Source: Deltaproteobacteria bacterium (GTDB taxonomy: Bacteria > Myxococcota_A > UBA9160 > SZUA-336). From it: a stretch of 64,000 nt of DNA. Made by a program: the position numbers and the translations under genes. The notes beneath the pieces are model-generated. The model was not told the DNA's origin and ran no database searches. It saw only the letters and a program-made list of their open reading frames with translations. The stretch is taken from assembly GCA_029261925.1 (NCBI GenBank), contig JAJDAJ010000091.1, positions 62,001 through 126,000 of the forward strand, read 5' to 3'. Below, piece by piece: positions 52,313 through 60,518 of the stretch (its first letter is position 1; each line of letters starts with the position of its first letter).

Positions 52313-53341
52313 ATGATCTTCCCCGACGATCTCGCCATCGACCTGGGCTCGACGCGCGCGCGCATGCACTGCGCGCGGCGCGGTGCCCTGCTCGACGTTC
52401 CCTCGGTCGTGGCGCTCGACCGCCTGACGCGGGAGCCGCTGGCCGTGGGAGACGCCGCCTTCGAGCGCGTGGGCCGCGTCGCCGATCACATCGAGCTGGT
52501 GTGGCCGGTGCGGGCAGGGCGCGTGGCGGACTTCGACACCGCCGAGGTTCTGCTCCGCTGCATGCTGCGCGCCGCGCGCAATCGCCTGGCCGTGACGCGG
52601 CCGCGGGTCGTGATGACCATGCCGGCGGAGCTCACGCCGCTGGAGAAGCGGGCGCTGCGCGAGGCCGCTCTCACGGCCGGTGCCGGCGAGGTCTTCCTGG
52701 TCGCCGCGCCGGTCGCCGCCGCCCTGGGCGCCGCGGCCCAGGCGCAGCGCGCCGCCGGACACGTGGTGCTGGACGTCGGGGCTGGCACGACCGAGCTCGC
52801 GATCCTCGGGCTCAGCGGCGCCGTCTACCAGCGCAGCGTTCCCCTCGGGGGCGGCCTGCTCGACGATGCTCTGGCGGAGCACCTGCGCAGTGCCCACGAC
52901 CTGATCGTCGGCGCGCACACGCTCGAGCGGGTCAAGTGCGCGCTGGTGCCCGGCGGACACGTGGTCGAGGTGCGGGGGCACGACCGCAACGAGGGCAGCC
53001 CGCGCTCGGTGGAGATCGCGGCCGCGGAGCTGCGCGAGTCGCTGGCGGCGCCGATCGAGCTGCTCGTCGGGGCGATCCGCTCGCTGATCGTCGAGGCGCC
53101 GCCCGAGCTCTGCGCGGAGGCGGCGAGCCACCGCGTGCTGCTCGCCGGTGGCGGTGGCCTGGTCGACGGCTTCGCCGGGCGGCTCGAGAAGTCGGTCTTC
53201 CTGCCGGTCGAGTGCCTGGCCGATCCGTGTCAGGTCGTGGTGCGCGGCTGCGCCGTTTGCCTGGAGGATCTCGACGCGCTCAGGGACCTGGTCCTGGAGC
53301 GCCCGCGCCCCGTCGGCGAGCTGCAGGCCGCGCTGATCTGA
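52313..53341 (+). CDS. Orphan MreB-like actin homolog
   Basis: A 342-residue actin-fold protein of the MreB/Mbl family: FPDDLAIDLGSTRARMHCAR (phosphate 1), RPRVVMTMPAELTPLEKRAL, a connecting ALTAGAGEVFLVAAPVAAAL, HVVLDVGAGTTELAILGL (phosphate 2) and VLLAGGGGLVDGF (adenosine). Divergent from housekeeping MreB, which has DLGTANTLI. The ATG at 52313 is preferred to 52298 because AAGGAG lies 7 nt upstream of it. No mreC, mreD, rodA or mrdA follows, so it is probably a paralog with a separate role. Confidence 0.82.
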   Translation: MIFPDDLAIDLGSTRARMHCARRGALLDVPSVVALDRLTREPLAVGDAAFERVGRVADHIELVWPVRAGRVADFDTAEVLLRCMLRAARNRLAVTRPRVVMTMPAELTPLEKRALREAALTAGAGEVFLVAAPVAAALGAAAQAQRAAGHVVLDVGAGTTELAILGLSGAVYQRSVPLGGGLLDDALAEHLRSAHDLIVGAHTLERVKCALVPGGHVVEVRGHDRNEGSPRSVEIAAAELRESLAAPIELLVGAIRSLIVEAPPELCAEAASHRVLLAGGGGLVDGFAGRLEKSVFLPVECLADPCQVVVRGCAVCLEDLDALRDLVLERPRPVGELQAALI

Positions 53342-53357
53342 GGCGCCGCGCGCCGGC

Positions 53358-54383
53358 TCAGTCGCGCGGGGGGGCGGAGCGCTGACCGAGGTGCTCGGCC
53401 GGACTCGGCTCGGGACCGCTGCTCGAGGCCGGCAGCCCGTCGATGAAGCGCGTGACGATCGCGTCGCCCGTCTCGGCCTCGACCACTCCGCCGAGCGTGA
53501 GGCCCGCCCGCGCGGCCGCCTCGCCGGCGCGTCGCTCCTCGGGCGTGTCGGTCGCGCTCGAGCGGGCCTCGGGCTCGCCGCTGGTCGGCAGCGGTGCGGC
53601 CTGCGGCGCGACCGCGGCAGCGCGCTCGCCGTGCTCGGGCTCATCGCTCCGCTGCTCCTCGATGACGCTCTGCGCGAGCTCGGCGCCATCCGGCGTCGCG
53701 ATCTCCGGCACACTCGCGCCGGCGCGCTGCACGTCCGGCCTCTCGACCTCGCGCTCGAAGGGCCGCCGCGGCGCGGTCGTCTCGTCCACGCGCTGCTCCC
53801 GGCCCTCGCCCATCAGCGGCGGCATCTCGGCCGGGCGGGATCCGTCACCCATGAGCTCGACGTCGGCCGGGTCGCTCGAGCCGTCTCCCATCAGGTCCAC
53901 CTCGGGGGCTCCGGCCTCGTCGCCCCCATCGTCGGGCATGGCCATCACCGGCTCGAGGTCCAGGCTGACCAGGCGCGCGTGCTCGTTGAGGCTGTCGCGC
54001 AGGGCCTGGTCGGCGGCGTGGCCCACCGGATCCGCGACCGGAGCCGGGCCCGTTCTCACGGCCAGCGTGCTGTCGGGAACCAGGCTCGCCTGCTCGGCGC
54101 GGCGCTGCTCCAGCTGGGTCTCCTCGGCGCGCGCGCGCTCGACACGGCGCTCCTCCTCGAGCCGCATGCGCGCGTCACGTGCCTCGCGCTCCGCGGGGCT
54201 CGGGGCGCGCCGTGCGCGCTCGCTGGCGGCACGCGCGGCCAGGTCCTCCGCCCGGGAGGATCGCGTGCCTCCGGTGGCCTCCACGCCGTCTCGCTCCGGA
54301 GTGGATCCGGCCGCGGCCGCACGCGCGGCCTCGCGCGAGAGCGCGGCTCCCTGATTCGTTCGCGTCGGGCTGGTGATGTCCAT
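53358..54383 (-). CDS. Hypothetical disordered, acidic repeat protein
   Basis: A 341-residue protein with no signal peptide or membrane helix and no recognisable domain. Residues 40-95 are a charged Ala/Arg/Glu helix (likely coiled coil). The middle carries three related motifs VDLMGDGS, VELMGDGS and PLMGEGR, and the rest is rich in Pro, Glu, Ala and Ser. A GGAGAG site precedes the ATG at 54383. Alternative frames here are longer but lack ribosome binding sites. It lies divergent to the flagellar-type miniprotein; a hook-length or export role is only speculation. Confidence 0.55.
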   Translation of the reverse strand: MDITSPTRTNQGAALSREAARAAAAGSTPERDGVEATGGTRSSRAEDLAARAASERARRAPSPAEREARDARMRLEEERRVERARAEETQLEQRRAEQASLVPDSTLAVRTGPAPVADPVGHAADQALRDSLNEHARLVSLDLEPVMAMPDDGGDEAGAPEVDLMGDGSSDPADVELMGDGSRPAEMPPLMGEGREQRVDETTAPRRPFEREVERPDVQRAGASVPEIATPDGAELAQSVIEEQRSDEPEHGERAAAVAPQAAPLPTSGEPEARSSATDTPEERRAGEAAARAGLTLGGVVEAETGDAIVTRFIDGLPASSSGPEPSPAEHLGQRSAPPRD

Positions 54384-54624
54384 GTTCTGCTCTCCGCGCC
54401 TGCTCCGGTCCCACCGATTCCGGCGCGTCGGGGGATCTCTTCGACCGGACTGGAGGCGACCTTGAGGACTCCACGCGCCAGCCGGGTCGCTGCGGGTCGC
54501 CCGCGCCAGCGCTGCACCCCGGCTGCCGCCTGCGCCCGCCCGCCGGCGTCAGCAGGCGACACGTCGCTCAAGTGATGCACGGGCGCGTCCGATGCGGATC
54601 CGCGGCAGGGAGTGGAGACGGAGC

Positions 54625-54930
54625 ATGAAGCTGGACGGACTGGGCATCGGCCTGTCGGGCATCCGCGCGGCCGGCACGCGTCTGCGCTCCTCCGCGCACA
54701 ACGTGGCCAACCTGCTGACCGGGAGCTTCCACCCCGAGCGCGTCGTCCAGCAGGAGCGCGCCACGGGCGGCGTGACCGCGCAGGTGCAGCGCTCGGCGCA
54801 GCCGCAGCCGGTGGACCTGGCGGGGGAGCTGGTCGACCAGCAGATGGCGTCGCTGCAGGGCAAGGCCTCGATGCGCGCGATCGACGCGCGGCTCGACATG
54901 CTCGGGAGCCTGCTCGACATCCGCGGCTGA
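54625..54930 (+). CDS. Mini flagellar axial-type protein (rod D0 N- and C-terminal helices only)
   Basis: A 101-residue protein that begins like a flagellar rod/hook protein (LGIGLSGIRAAGTRLRSSAH, then NVANLLTGSFHP, the Flg_bb_rod pattern) and ends like their C terminus (VDLAGELVDQQMASLQGKAS, then IDARLDMLGSLLDIRG, the Flg_bbr_C pattern). The domains that normally lie between are replaced by about 20 residues. The ATG at 54625 follows GGAGACGGAG. No flagellar structural gene is nearby. It could insert in, or regulate, an axial structure; function unknown. Confidence 0.75.
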   Translation: MKLDGLGIGLSGIRAAGTRLRSSAHNVANLLTGSFHPERVVQQERATGGVTAQVQRSAQPQPVDLAGELVDQQMASLQGKASMRAIDARLDMLGSLLDIRG

Positions 54931-54963
54931 CGCGGCCCCCGCTGCAGCCGGGTCCCCGACTCG

Positions 54964-54971
54964 TATAGACT
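54964..54971 (+). promoter_or_regulatory. -10-like element (TATAGACT) before the amidohydrolase pair
   Basis: TATAGACT contains two overlapping -10-like hexamers and ends 6 nt before the ATG at 54978, implying a leaderless or near-leaderless transcript. Confidence 0.4.
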
Positions 54972-54977
54972 CGCGCC

Positions 54978-56303
54978 ATGCCGGGTGGGTGGAGGTCGCT
55001 TCTCGCAGCCGTGTGCGCGCTCTGCGTCTCGTGCGCGCTCCCTCCCGGTGCGCCGCCCGCGCCTCCGGTGGATCCCGCGCCGGCGCCCGTCGCATCCGCC
55101 CTGGTGATCCGGGGCGCGAGCGTGATGACCGCGGCCGGGCCGAGCCTTCCGCGGGCCGACGTGCTGGTGCGCGGCGAGCGCATCGAGGCGGTCGGCACCG
55201 ACGTGGTCGCGCCCTCCGGGGCGACGGTCATCGACGCGGCCGGTCGCTGGCTGACGCCGGGCCTGATCGATCCGCACTCCCACATTGGCGTGTACGCGGT
55301 GCCGATGGTCGAGGCGCATGCCGATGGCAACGAGATGTCCGCGCCGTTCACGCCCGGGGTTCGCGCCGTGGACTCCTTCTGGCCGCAGGACCCGGCCATC
55401 GAGCGGGCCCTGGCGGGCGGGGTGACCACGATCCACGTGCTTCCCGGCTCCGCGAACCTGGTCGGCGGGCAGGGCGTGACGCTGCGCCTGGTGCCGGCGC
55501 TGGCGGCGGAGCAGATGCGTCTTCCCGGTGCGCCCGACAGCATGAAGCTGGCCTGTGGCGAGAATCCCAAGCGGGTGTACGGCGGGCGCGGCGCGGGGCC
55601 GCAGACGCGCATGGCCGAGGTCGCCCTGCTGCGCCAGGAGCTGGAGAAGGCCCGGGCGCACGAGCCCGGCGAGGGCGATGCGGTGGACCACGCGAAGCAG
55701 GCGCTCGGTCGCGTGATCGCCGGCGAGCTGCTGGTGCAGAACCACTGCTACCGCGCCGACGAGATGCTCCTCCGCCTCGAGCTCTTCGACGAGTTCGACT
55801 TTCGCCCGCGCGCCTTCCACCACGCCGTCGAGGCCTACAAGATCGCCGACGAGCTCGCCGGGGCCGGTGTGGGTGCGGTCGTCTGGGCCGACTGGTGGGG
55901 CGTGAAGATGGAGCTCCTCGACGCGGTCTTCGCCGGCGCAGCGCTGCTCGATCGCGCCGGAGTGCGCGTGGCGCTCCACTCCGACTCACCCTTCGACGTG
56001 CAGCGCATGAACCAGCAGGCGGCGTTCGCGCTGGCCGCGGGCCGGCGCGCGGGGATCGATGTGGATCCCGACCGGGCGATCCGCTGGATCACCGCCAACG
56101 CGGCCTGGGTGCTGGGCGTGGAGGACGAGATCGGGACGATCGAGCCGGGCAAGCGCGCCGACCTTGTGCTCTGGTCGGCCGACCCGCTCAGCGTGTACGC
56201 GCGCGCCGAGCGCGTCTGGATCGACGGGCAGGCGGTGTGGACACGCCACGCCGACGTGCCGCCACGCTCGGACTTCGAGCTCGGCCGCGAGGTCCCCCGA
56301 TGA
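54978..56303 (+). CDS. Exported amidohydrolase (imidazolonepropionase-like), lipoprotein
   Basis: A 441-residue protein with a Cys-containing signal (SLLAAVCALCVSCALP; likely lipobox VSC). The mature protein is an Amidohydro_1 TIM barrel: GRWLTPGLIDPHSHIGVYA (H-x-H metal site), TTIHVLPGSANLVGGQGVTL, a VALHSDSPFDVQRM (His and Asp), and GTIEPGKRADLVLWSADPLS at the end. Its metal ligands appear complete. Its ATG is 6 nt after a -10-like element. The stop overlaps the start of a degenerate paralog. Substrate unknown; related proteins cleave cyclic amides and dipeptides. Confidence 0.88.
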   Translation: MPGGWRSLLAAVCALCVSCALPPGAPPAPPVDPAPAPVASALVIRGASVMTAAGPSLPRADVLVRGERIEAVGTDVVAPSGATVIDAAGRWLTPGLIDPHSHIGVYAVPMVEAHADGNEMSAPFTPGVRAVDSFWPQDPAIERALAGGVTTIHVLPGSANLVGGQGVTLRLVPALAAEQMRLPGAPDSMKLACGENPKRVYGGRGAGPQTRMAEVALLRQELEKARAHEPGEGDAVDHAKQALGRVIAGELLVQNHCYRADEMLLRLELFDEFDFRPRAFHHAVEAYKIADELAGAGVGAVVWADWWGVKMELLDAVFAGAALLDRAGVRVALHSDSPFDVQRMNQQAAFALAAGRRAGIDVDPDRAIRWITANAAWVLGVEDEIGTIEPGKRADLVLWSADPLSVYARAERVWIDGQAVWTRHADVPPRSDFELGREVPR

Positions 56304-57502
56304 TCCGCACGCTGGCGCTGGCGCTCGCGCTCAGCGGCGCCACCGTGTACACGGGCGACGGCCCGCCGCTCGCGGACGCGACGATCCTGATCGAGGGTGA
56401 GCGCATCGTCGCCGTGGGGCGCGACGTCGCGATTCCCGCGGGCGCCGAGCGGCTCGATCTGCGCGGTCGCCGTGTCACGCCCGGGCTGGTGGACGCGGTC
56501 TCGAGGCTCGGTCTGGTCGAGGTCTCGGCCGAGCCCTCGACCGTGGGCGCGACCCTGGGTCCGGATGCCGACCCGGTCCGCGCCGCGCTGCGCGTCGAGG
56601 ACAGCTTCGACCCGCGCAGCGAGACCCTGGCGGTCGCGCGCACGGGAGGCCTGACGTCGGCGGTCGCGGTGCCCGTGGGCGGGCTCGTCTCCGGGCTGTC
56701 CGCGGCGATCGAGCTCGGCGCGTCGCCGCGCGTGGCGCACGCGCCCGTGGCCCTGCACGTGCGCATCGGCGCGGGCGAGCCCGGGGCACGCAGCGCGGCC
56801 TTCCTGCGCCTGCGCGAGCTCCTCGGCGACGCGCGCCTGTACCGGGGGAATCGCGGCTCGTTCATCTCGCGCCGCCTGCGCGAGCTCTCCGCGGGGCCCC
56901 TCGACCTGCCCGTGCTCGCGCGCGCGACCTCGGGCGAGCTTCCGGTGGTCTTCCACGTGGACCGCGCTGCAGACATCTCGACCGTGCTGCGGATCGCCGG
57001 CGACGGCAAGCTACGCGCGATCATCGCGGGCGGGGCCGAGGCCTGGATGGTCGCCGCAGAGCTCGCGGCCGCCGGCGTGCCGGTGGTCCTCGACCCGCTC
57101 GCCAACCTTCCGGTGGACTTCGACGCCCTGCACTCCACCTCGCGCAGCGCCGCGCTGCTGCGTGAACGCGGCGTGCGCGTGGCCCTGTCCACGCTCGGCG
57201 AAGCGCACCGCGCCCACCGGCTGCGTCTTGCGGCGGGCAACGCGGTCGCTGCGGGCCTCGATCGCGACGCGGCGCTCGCGGCGATCACGCGCGTGCCAGC
57301 CGAGATTCTCGGCCTCGACGGCATCGGCGTGCTGCGACCCGGAGCCCGCGCGGATCTCGTGATCTGGAACGGCGATCCGCTCGAGCCGGGAACCTGGGCC
57401 GAGCAGGTCCTGGTGCGCGGCGAGCCGGTCTCTCTGAGGACCCGCCAGGACGCGCTGGTGGAGCGCTACGGCACGGCGGCTCCCCTGACTACTCCTCCGT
57501 GA
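56300..57502 (+). CDS. Amidohydrolase paralog lacking the HxH metal motif
   Basis: A 400-residue exported Amidohydro_1-like protein (short signal RTLALALALSGATVYTGDGP). The fold is clear at both ends (LIEGERIVAVGRDVAIP; GVLRPGARADLVIWNGDPLE), but the PGLIDxHxH segment reads PGLVDAVSRLG, so the H-x-H is absent, and the second His region is likewise absent apart from FHVD. It is unlikely to bind the usual metals. It is coupled to the intact 54978 gene by an ATGA overlap and is probably its partner. The ORF track start at 54989 is a read-through. The 3' end overlaps a convergent gene by 14 bp. Confidence 0.85.
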   Translation: MIRTLALALALSGATVYTGDGPPLADATILIEGERIVAVGRDVAIPAGAERLDLRGRRVTPGLVDAVSRLGLVEVSAEPSTVGATLGPDADPVRAALRVEDSFDPRSETLAVARTGGLTSAVAVPVGGLVSGLSAAIELGASPRVAHAPVALHVRIGAGEPGARSAAFLRLRELLGDARLYRGNRGSFISRRLRELSAGPLDLPVLARATSGELPVVFHVDRAADISTVLRIAGDGKLRAIIAGGAEAWMVAAELAAAGVPVVLDPLANLPVDFDALHSTSRSAALLRERGVRVALSTLGEAHRAHRLRLAAGNAVAAGLDRDAALAAITRVPAEILGLDGIGVLRPGARADLVIWNGDPLEPGTWAEQVLVRGEPVSLRTRQDALVERYGTAAPLTTPP

Positions 57503-58037
57503 ACAGCATGAGCTGACGCCGGGGCTCTCCGGTCGCGCCCGGGTACTCCGCGCGGAACGCCGCCACCGCGGCGTCATGATCGTCGACGATGCTCTTCGAG
57601 ATCTTCTCGTCCTCGAGGACCTGGACGCGCAGCGTGCCGATGTACAGCACCGAGGGCTCGGGCGGCACCGTGAACGCGGCACCGAGCTTCGCCTCGTACG
57701 ACTTGTGCTGCGAGGCGACGATCAGGCTCACGGTCCGGTCCTCGCGGTAGTGCATGATCGCGTAGCGGCCCGGCGGCAGATGCCAGTAGAACGGCTCGAT
57801 CTCCGCGACGGCGATCTCCTCGTCGCGATCCAGGCTCCAGATGCTGATCGACTCGCTGCCCGACGCGATCAGCGGCGTCTTGGCCAGCAGCTCGCCCTCG
57901 ACCTCCACGCTACCGAAGACGATCGACTCGCCCGGGGGTGCGGCACCCGCCGCGGACAGCTCGATGCCGCCCGCGGCACAGCCCAGCAGCAGCGCGGCCA
58001 GCGCCAGCGCAGCCCGTCCCGTTCCCGTCGCGGCCAT
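57489..58037 (-). CDS. Small lipoprotein, hypothetical
   Basis: A 182-residue protein with a lipoprotein signal (ALALAALLLGCAAG; lipobox LGC) and a compact beta-rich domain (SIVFGSVEVEG, FYWHLPPGRYAIMHY, SVLYIGTLRVQVLED). The PPGRYA segment resembles DUF2846-like or carboxypeptidase-regulatory-like periplasmic beta domains, but no family is certain. The ORF track extends to 58745; ATG at 58037 with GGGAGCGACG upstream is right. Divergent from the SDR gene 99 bp away; its 3' end overlaps the amidohydrolase gene. Function unknown. Confidence 0.75.
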   Translation of the reverse strand: MAATGTGRAALALAALLLGCAAGGIELSAAGAAPPGESIVFGSVEVEGELLAKTPLIASGSESISIWSLDRDEEIAVAEIEPFYWHLPPGRYAIMHYREDRTVSLIVASQHKSYEAKLGAAFTVPPEPSVLYIGTLRVQVLEDEKISKSIVDDHDAAVAAFRAEYPGATGEPRRQLMLFTEE

Positions 58038-58106
58038 CGTCGCTCCCGATCCCCGGCGAGGCGCCAGGGTACCACGGTGCTCCGGGCCGGGAGGGCCGCC
58101 CGGGCG

Positions 58107-58112
58107 TACAAT
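58107..58112 (+). promoter_or_regulatory. -10 element TACAAT of the SDR gene
   Basis: TACAAT lies 24 nt before the ATG at 58137, with a GAGGAG ribosome binding site between them. No -35 seen in the GC-rich spacer. Confidence 0.5.
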
Positions 58113-58136
58113 CCGGGCCAGCACGAGGAGCGCGCC

Positions 58137-59018
58137 ATGACCTGGAGCATCGATCCCGGGCTGCTCGGACTCGAGGACAGCGTCGCGATCGTCACCGGGG
58201 GCGGCGGTCCCGGGATGGGCGGACAGCACTGCCGGCTGCTCGCGCGCGCCGGCTGCGACGTCGTGGTCGCCGACATCGACGAGCACGGAGGGCGCGACAC
58301 GGTCAAGGCGGTCGAGGAGATCGGCCGCCGCGCGGTCTTCGTCCACACCGATGTTCGCGACGAGGACGCCGTCGCCCGCATGGTCCGCGCCGCGTACGAG
58401 CGGCTGGGCCGGCTCGACGTCGCGATCAATCACGTGGGCAACGCCCCCGAGGGCACGGAGATGCTCGTCCCCTTCCTCGATTACACCCGCGAGGCCTGGG
58501 ACCGGATGATCGACCAGAACCTGGGCAGCACCTTCCTCTGCTGCCGCGCCGAGGCGCTGGCGATGATCGAGCACGAGACGCCGGGACGCATCGTCAACGT
58601 GGCCTCGTCGAGCGGCGTCGTGGGCGCCGAGAGCATCGCGGCCTACGGCGCGGCGAAGGCGGGGGTCATCCACCTGACGCGGACGCTGGCCCAGGAGCTC
58701 GGCCGCTACGGCATCCGCGTGAACTGCATCGTCCCGGGCACGCACAGCAATCCGCGGCAGGAGGCACAGCTGCGCGACCCCGACGTGCCCGAGTCGCGCA
58801 AGGAGTTCTTCCGCCGCGCGAACGCCGCGCCGCCGCTGGGGCGCCTGGGCGAGCCGTGGGAGACCGCCGGGCTGGCGGTGTTCTTTGCCTCGCGGCTGTC
58901 GAGCTACGTGTCGGGTCAGGCGCTCCTCTCCGACGGCGCGCTCACGGCGACGACTGCGCGGCCGCCGGTCCTGCTCGGCGCCGAGGCGGCGGCGGTGCGC
59001 CGGCTGCGGGACGGCTGA
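58137..59018 (+). CDS. Short-chain dehydrogenase/reductase
   Basis: A 293-residue SDR with a variant cofactor motif VTGGGGPGMGGQ (extra Gly in place of TGxxxGIG), DIDEH after the second strand (NAD preference), NHVGNAP in place of NNAG, a catalytic Ser in VNVASSSGVV, and YGAAKAGVIHLTR (Y-x3-K). It oxidises or reduces a hydroxyl/keto substrate of unknown type. The ORF track start at 57576 is a read-through; the ATG at 58137 has a good ribosome binding site and TACAAT promoter element upstream. Confidence 0.9.
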   Translation: MTWSIDPGLLGLEDSVAIVTGGGGPGMGGQHCRLLARAGCDVVVADIDEHGGRDTVKAVEEIGRRAVFVHTDVRDEDAVARMVRAAYERLGRLDVAINHVGNAPEGTEMLVPFLDYTREAWDRMIDQNLGSTFLCCRAEALAMIEHETPGRIVNVASSSGVVGAESIAAYGAAKAGVIHLTRTLAQELGRYGIRVNCIVPGTHSNPRQEAQLRDPDVPESRKEFFRRANAAPPLGRLGEPWETAGLAVFFASRLSSYVSGQALLSDGALTATTARPPVLLGAEAAAVRRLRDG

Positions 59019-59024
59019 TCCCGG

Positions 59025-59285
59025 CTAGCGACCCCCGGAGAGCGCCTGGAGGATCTGGACCTCGTCGTCGCGCGCGAGCGGGGTGTCGATCCCGGCCACG
59101 CGCTCGCGATTGACGAAGATGCGGATGTGCTCCCGGATCGCGTCCTGCTCGTCGATCATGCGGAAGCGGATGCCGGGGTAGCATCGCTCGAGATCCTCGA
59201 GCAGCTCACGCACGCTGCCGCCCTGCGCCTCGACCTGGGCCGCGGTGGTGTAGGAGCGAAGCGGGGTCGGGATCGAGACCTTCAC
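59025..59285 (-). CDS. MoaD/ThiS-like beta-grasp protein
   Basis: An 86-residue ubiquitin-like protein: VSIPTPLRSYT, GGSVRELLEDLERCYPGI, IRIFVNRERVAG and DDEVQILQALSGGR. The layout matches MoaD/ThiS sulfur carriers, but instead of ending in Gly-Gly it ends Gly-Gly-Arg, so thiocarboxylation would first require trimming. GTG start at 59285, overlapping the BNR-protein stop by GTGA; translationally coupled. No moaE or thiamin genes nearby. A role as a modifier or carrier for the BNR protein is a guess. Confidence 0.82.
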   Translation of the reverse strand: MKVSIPTPLRSYTTAAQVEAQGGSVRELLEDLERCYPGIRFRMIDEQDAIREHIRIFVNRERVAGIDTPLARDDEVQILQALSGGR

Positions 59286-60439
59286 GGATCGAGCTCCGCG
59301 ACCTCGACCGAGAACACGTGGGGCAGGTTGTCGAGCAGGCGCGACCAGCTCTCGCCCTCGTCGACGCTGCCCCAGATCTGACCGGTGGTCGTGCCGAGGT
59401 ACACGCCGACGGGATCGCGCGCGTCGGTGGCCATGGCCTGGCGCAGCACGGTCAGCCAGGCCTGCCCGGGTGGCAGGCCCGAGTCGAGGCGCTGCCAGCT
59501 GCGTCCCGCGTCGCGCGTGCGATACACCGCGGGTCGTCCATCGGGGCTGGTGCGCGGCCAGACGTCCGTGCCGTCCATGGGGAGGACCCAGGCGGTGTCC
59601 GGATCGCGAGGGTGCAGCTCGATCGGGAAGCCGATGTCGCCCACGTCGGCCGGCATCTGCTCGCCCACGCGCTCCCAGCGCTCGCCGGGTCGCTCCAGGC
59701 GATAGATGCCGCAGTGGCTCTGCTGCCAGAGCACGTCCGGTGCCCGGGGGTGCAGGCGCACGCAGTGCGGGTCCTGGCCGAACTCCGGCGTCGGGTCGGG
59801 CCTGAAGAGCGCCAGGCAGCCGCCGTTCAGCGGCCGCCAGTCGCGCCCTGCGTCGACGCTCTCGAACACGCCGCCGCCCGAGACGCCGATGTACAGGTGC
59901 TGCGGGTCGCGCGGATCGACGTTGATCGAGTGCAGCAGCGAGCCGTCGGGCGTGCCGTTGTTGCCGTCCTCGGTCCACGTCGCCCAGAGCGGGTGCTCGT
60001 TCCAGCCCGACACGGGTGCCCAGCTGCGGCCCGCGTCCTCGCTGCGGAACAGCGCCGGCGGCGAGGTGCCCGCGTACCAGACCCCGGGCTCGTCGGCGTG
60101 GCCGGGGGTCAGCCAGAGCACGTGGTGCACGCTCCGGCCCGCCTCTCCGTCCGCGGTCTTCGGGAACGCGGGTGGCGCGGTCGCCTCTTCCCAGCTGCGC
60201 CCCAGGTCGAGCGAGCGGAACACGGTCGGACCCAGATGACCGGCCCGCGTCGCGACCAGCAGCGTGCGCCGGTCGCGCGGATCCAGGACCGCGTGATACG
60301 CCAGGTGCCCGAGGAAGTGCGGCCCCTCGAGCTGCCAGGTGGAGCGGCTCGCGTCGCCGTGGAGCACGAAGACGCCCTTGCGGGTGCCGATCAGCAGCGC
60401 GAGCGGGCCGCCGGGCGGCCGGGTCGTGTCCGACGCCAT
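59282..60439 (-). CDS. WD40/YVTN/BNR-repeat (sialidase-like) protein
   Basis: A 385-residue beta-propeller built of BNR/Asp-box repeats: TVFRSLDLGRSWEEA, ALFRSEDAGRSWAPV, GVFESVDAGRDWRPL, AVYRTRDAGRSWQRL, QIWGSVDEGESWSRL (S/T-x-D-x-G-x-x-W). No signal peptide is obvious, so it may be cytosolic. Similar proteins are often annotated exo-alpha-sialidase without evidence. ATG at 60439 follows GGAGGAACTCGAG. Its stop overlaps the MoaD-like gene, a pairing I believe recurs in other genomes. Enzyme activity unknown. Confidence 0.85.
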   Translation of the reverse strand: MASDTTRPPGGPLALLIGTRKGVFVLHGDASRSTWQLEGPHFLGHLAYHAVLDPRDRRTLLVATRAGHLGPTVFRSLDLGRSWEEATAPPAFPKTADGEAGRSVHHVLWLTPGHADEPGVWYAGTSPPALFRSEDAGRSWAPVSGWNEHPLWATWTEDGNNGTPDGSLLHSINVDPRDPQHLYIGVSGGGVFESVDAGRDWRPLNGGCLALFRPDPTPEFGQDPHCVRLHPRAPDVLWQQSHCGIYRLERPGERWERVGEQMPADVGDIGFPIELHPRDPDTAWVLPMDGTDVWPRTSPDGRPAVYRTRDAGRSWQRLDSGLPPGQAWLTVLRQAMATDARDPVGVYLGTTTGQIWGSVDEGESWSRLLDNLPHVFSVEVAELDP

Positions 60440-60467
60440 CTCGAGTTCCTCCAGCGGGTGAGGCGGC

Positions 60468-60473
60468 AGCATA
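60468..60473 (-). promoter_or_regulatory. -10 element TATGCT of the BNR/MoaD-like operon
   Basis: TATGCT on the minus strand, 28 nt before the ATG at 60439, with a GGAGGA ribosome binding site in between. No -35 identified. Confidence 0.4.
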
Positions 60474-60518
60474 CCGTCGCCGGCCGCAACCCGCGCCCGC
60501 CCGCCCGGTTCCACCCGG

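Noticed and set aside
53391-54575. 394-aa and 303-aa plus-strand ORFs over the disordered protein
   Set aside because: No ribosome binding site and no domain; low-complexity composition mirrors the minus-strand gene, which has GGAGAG before its ATG.
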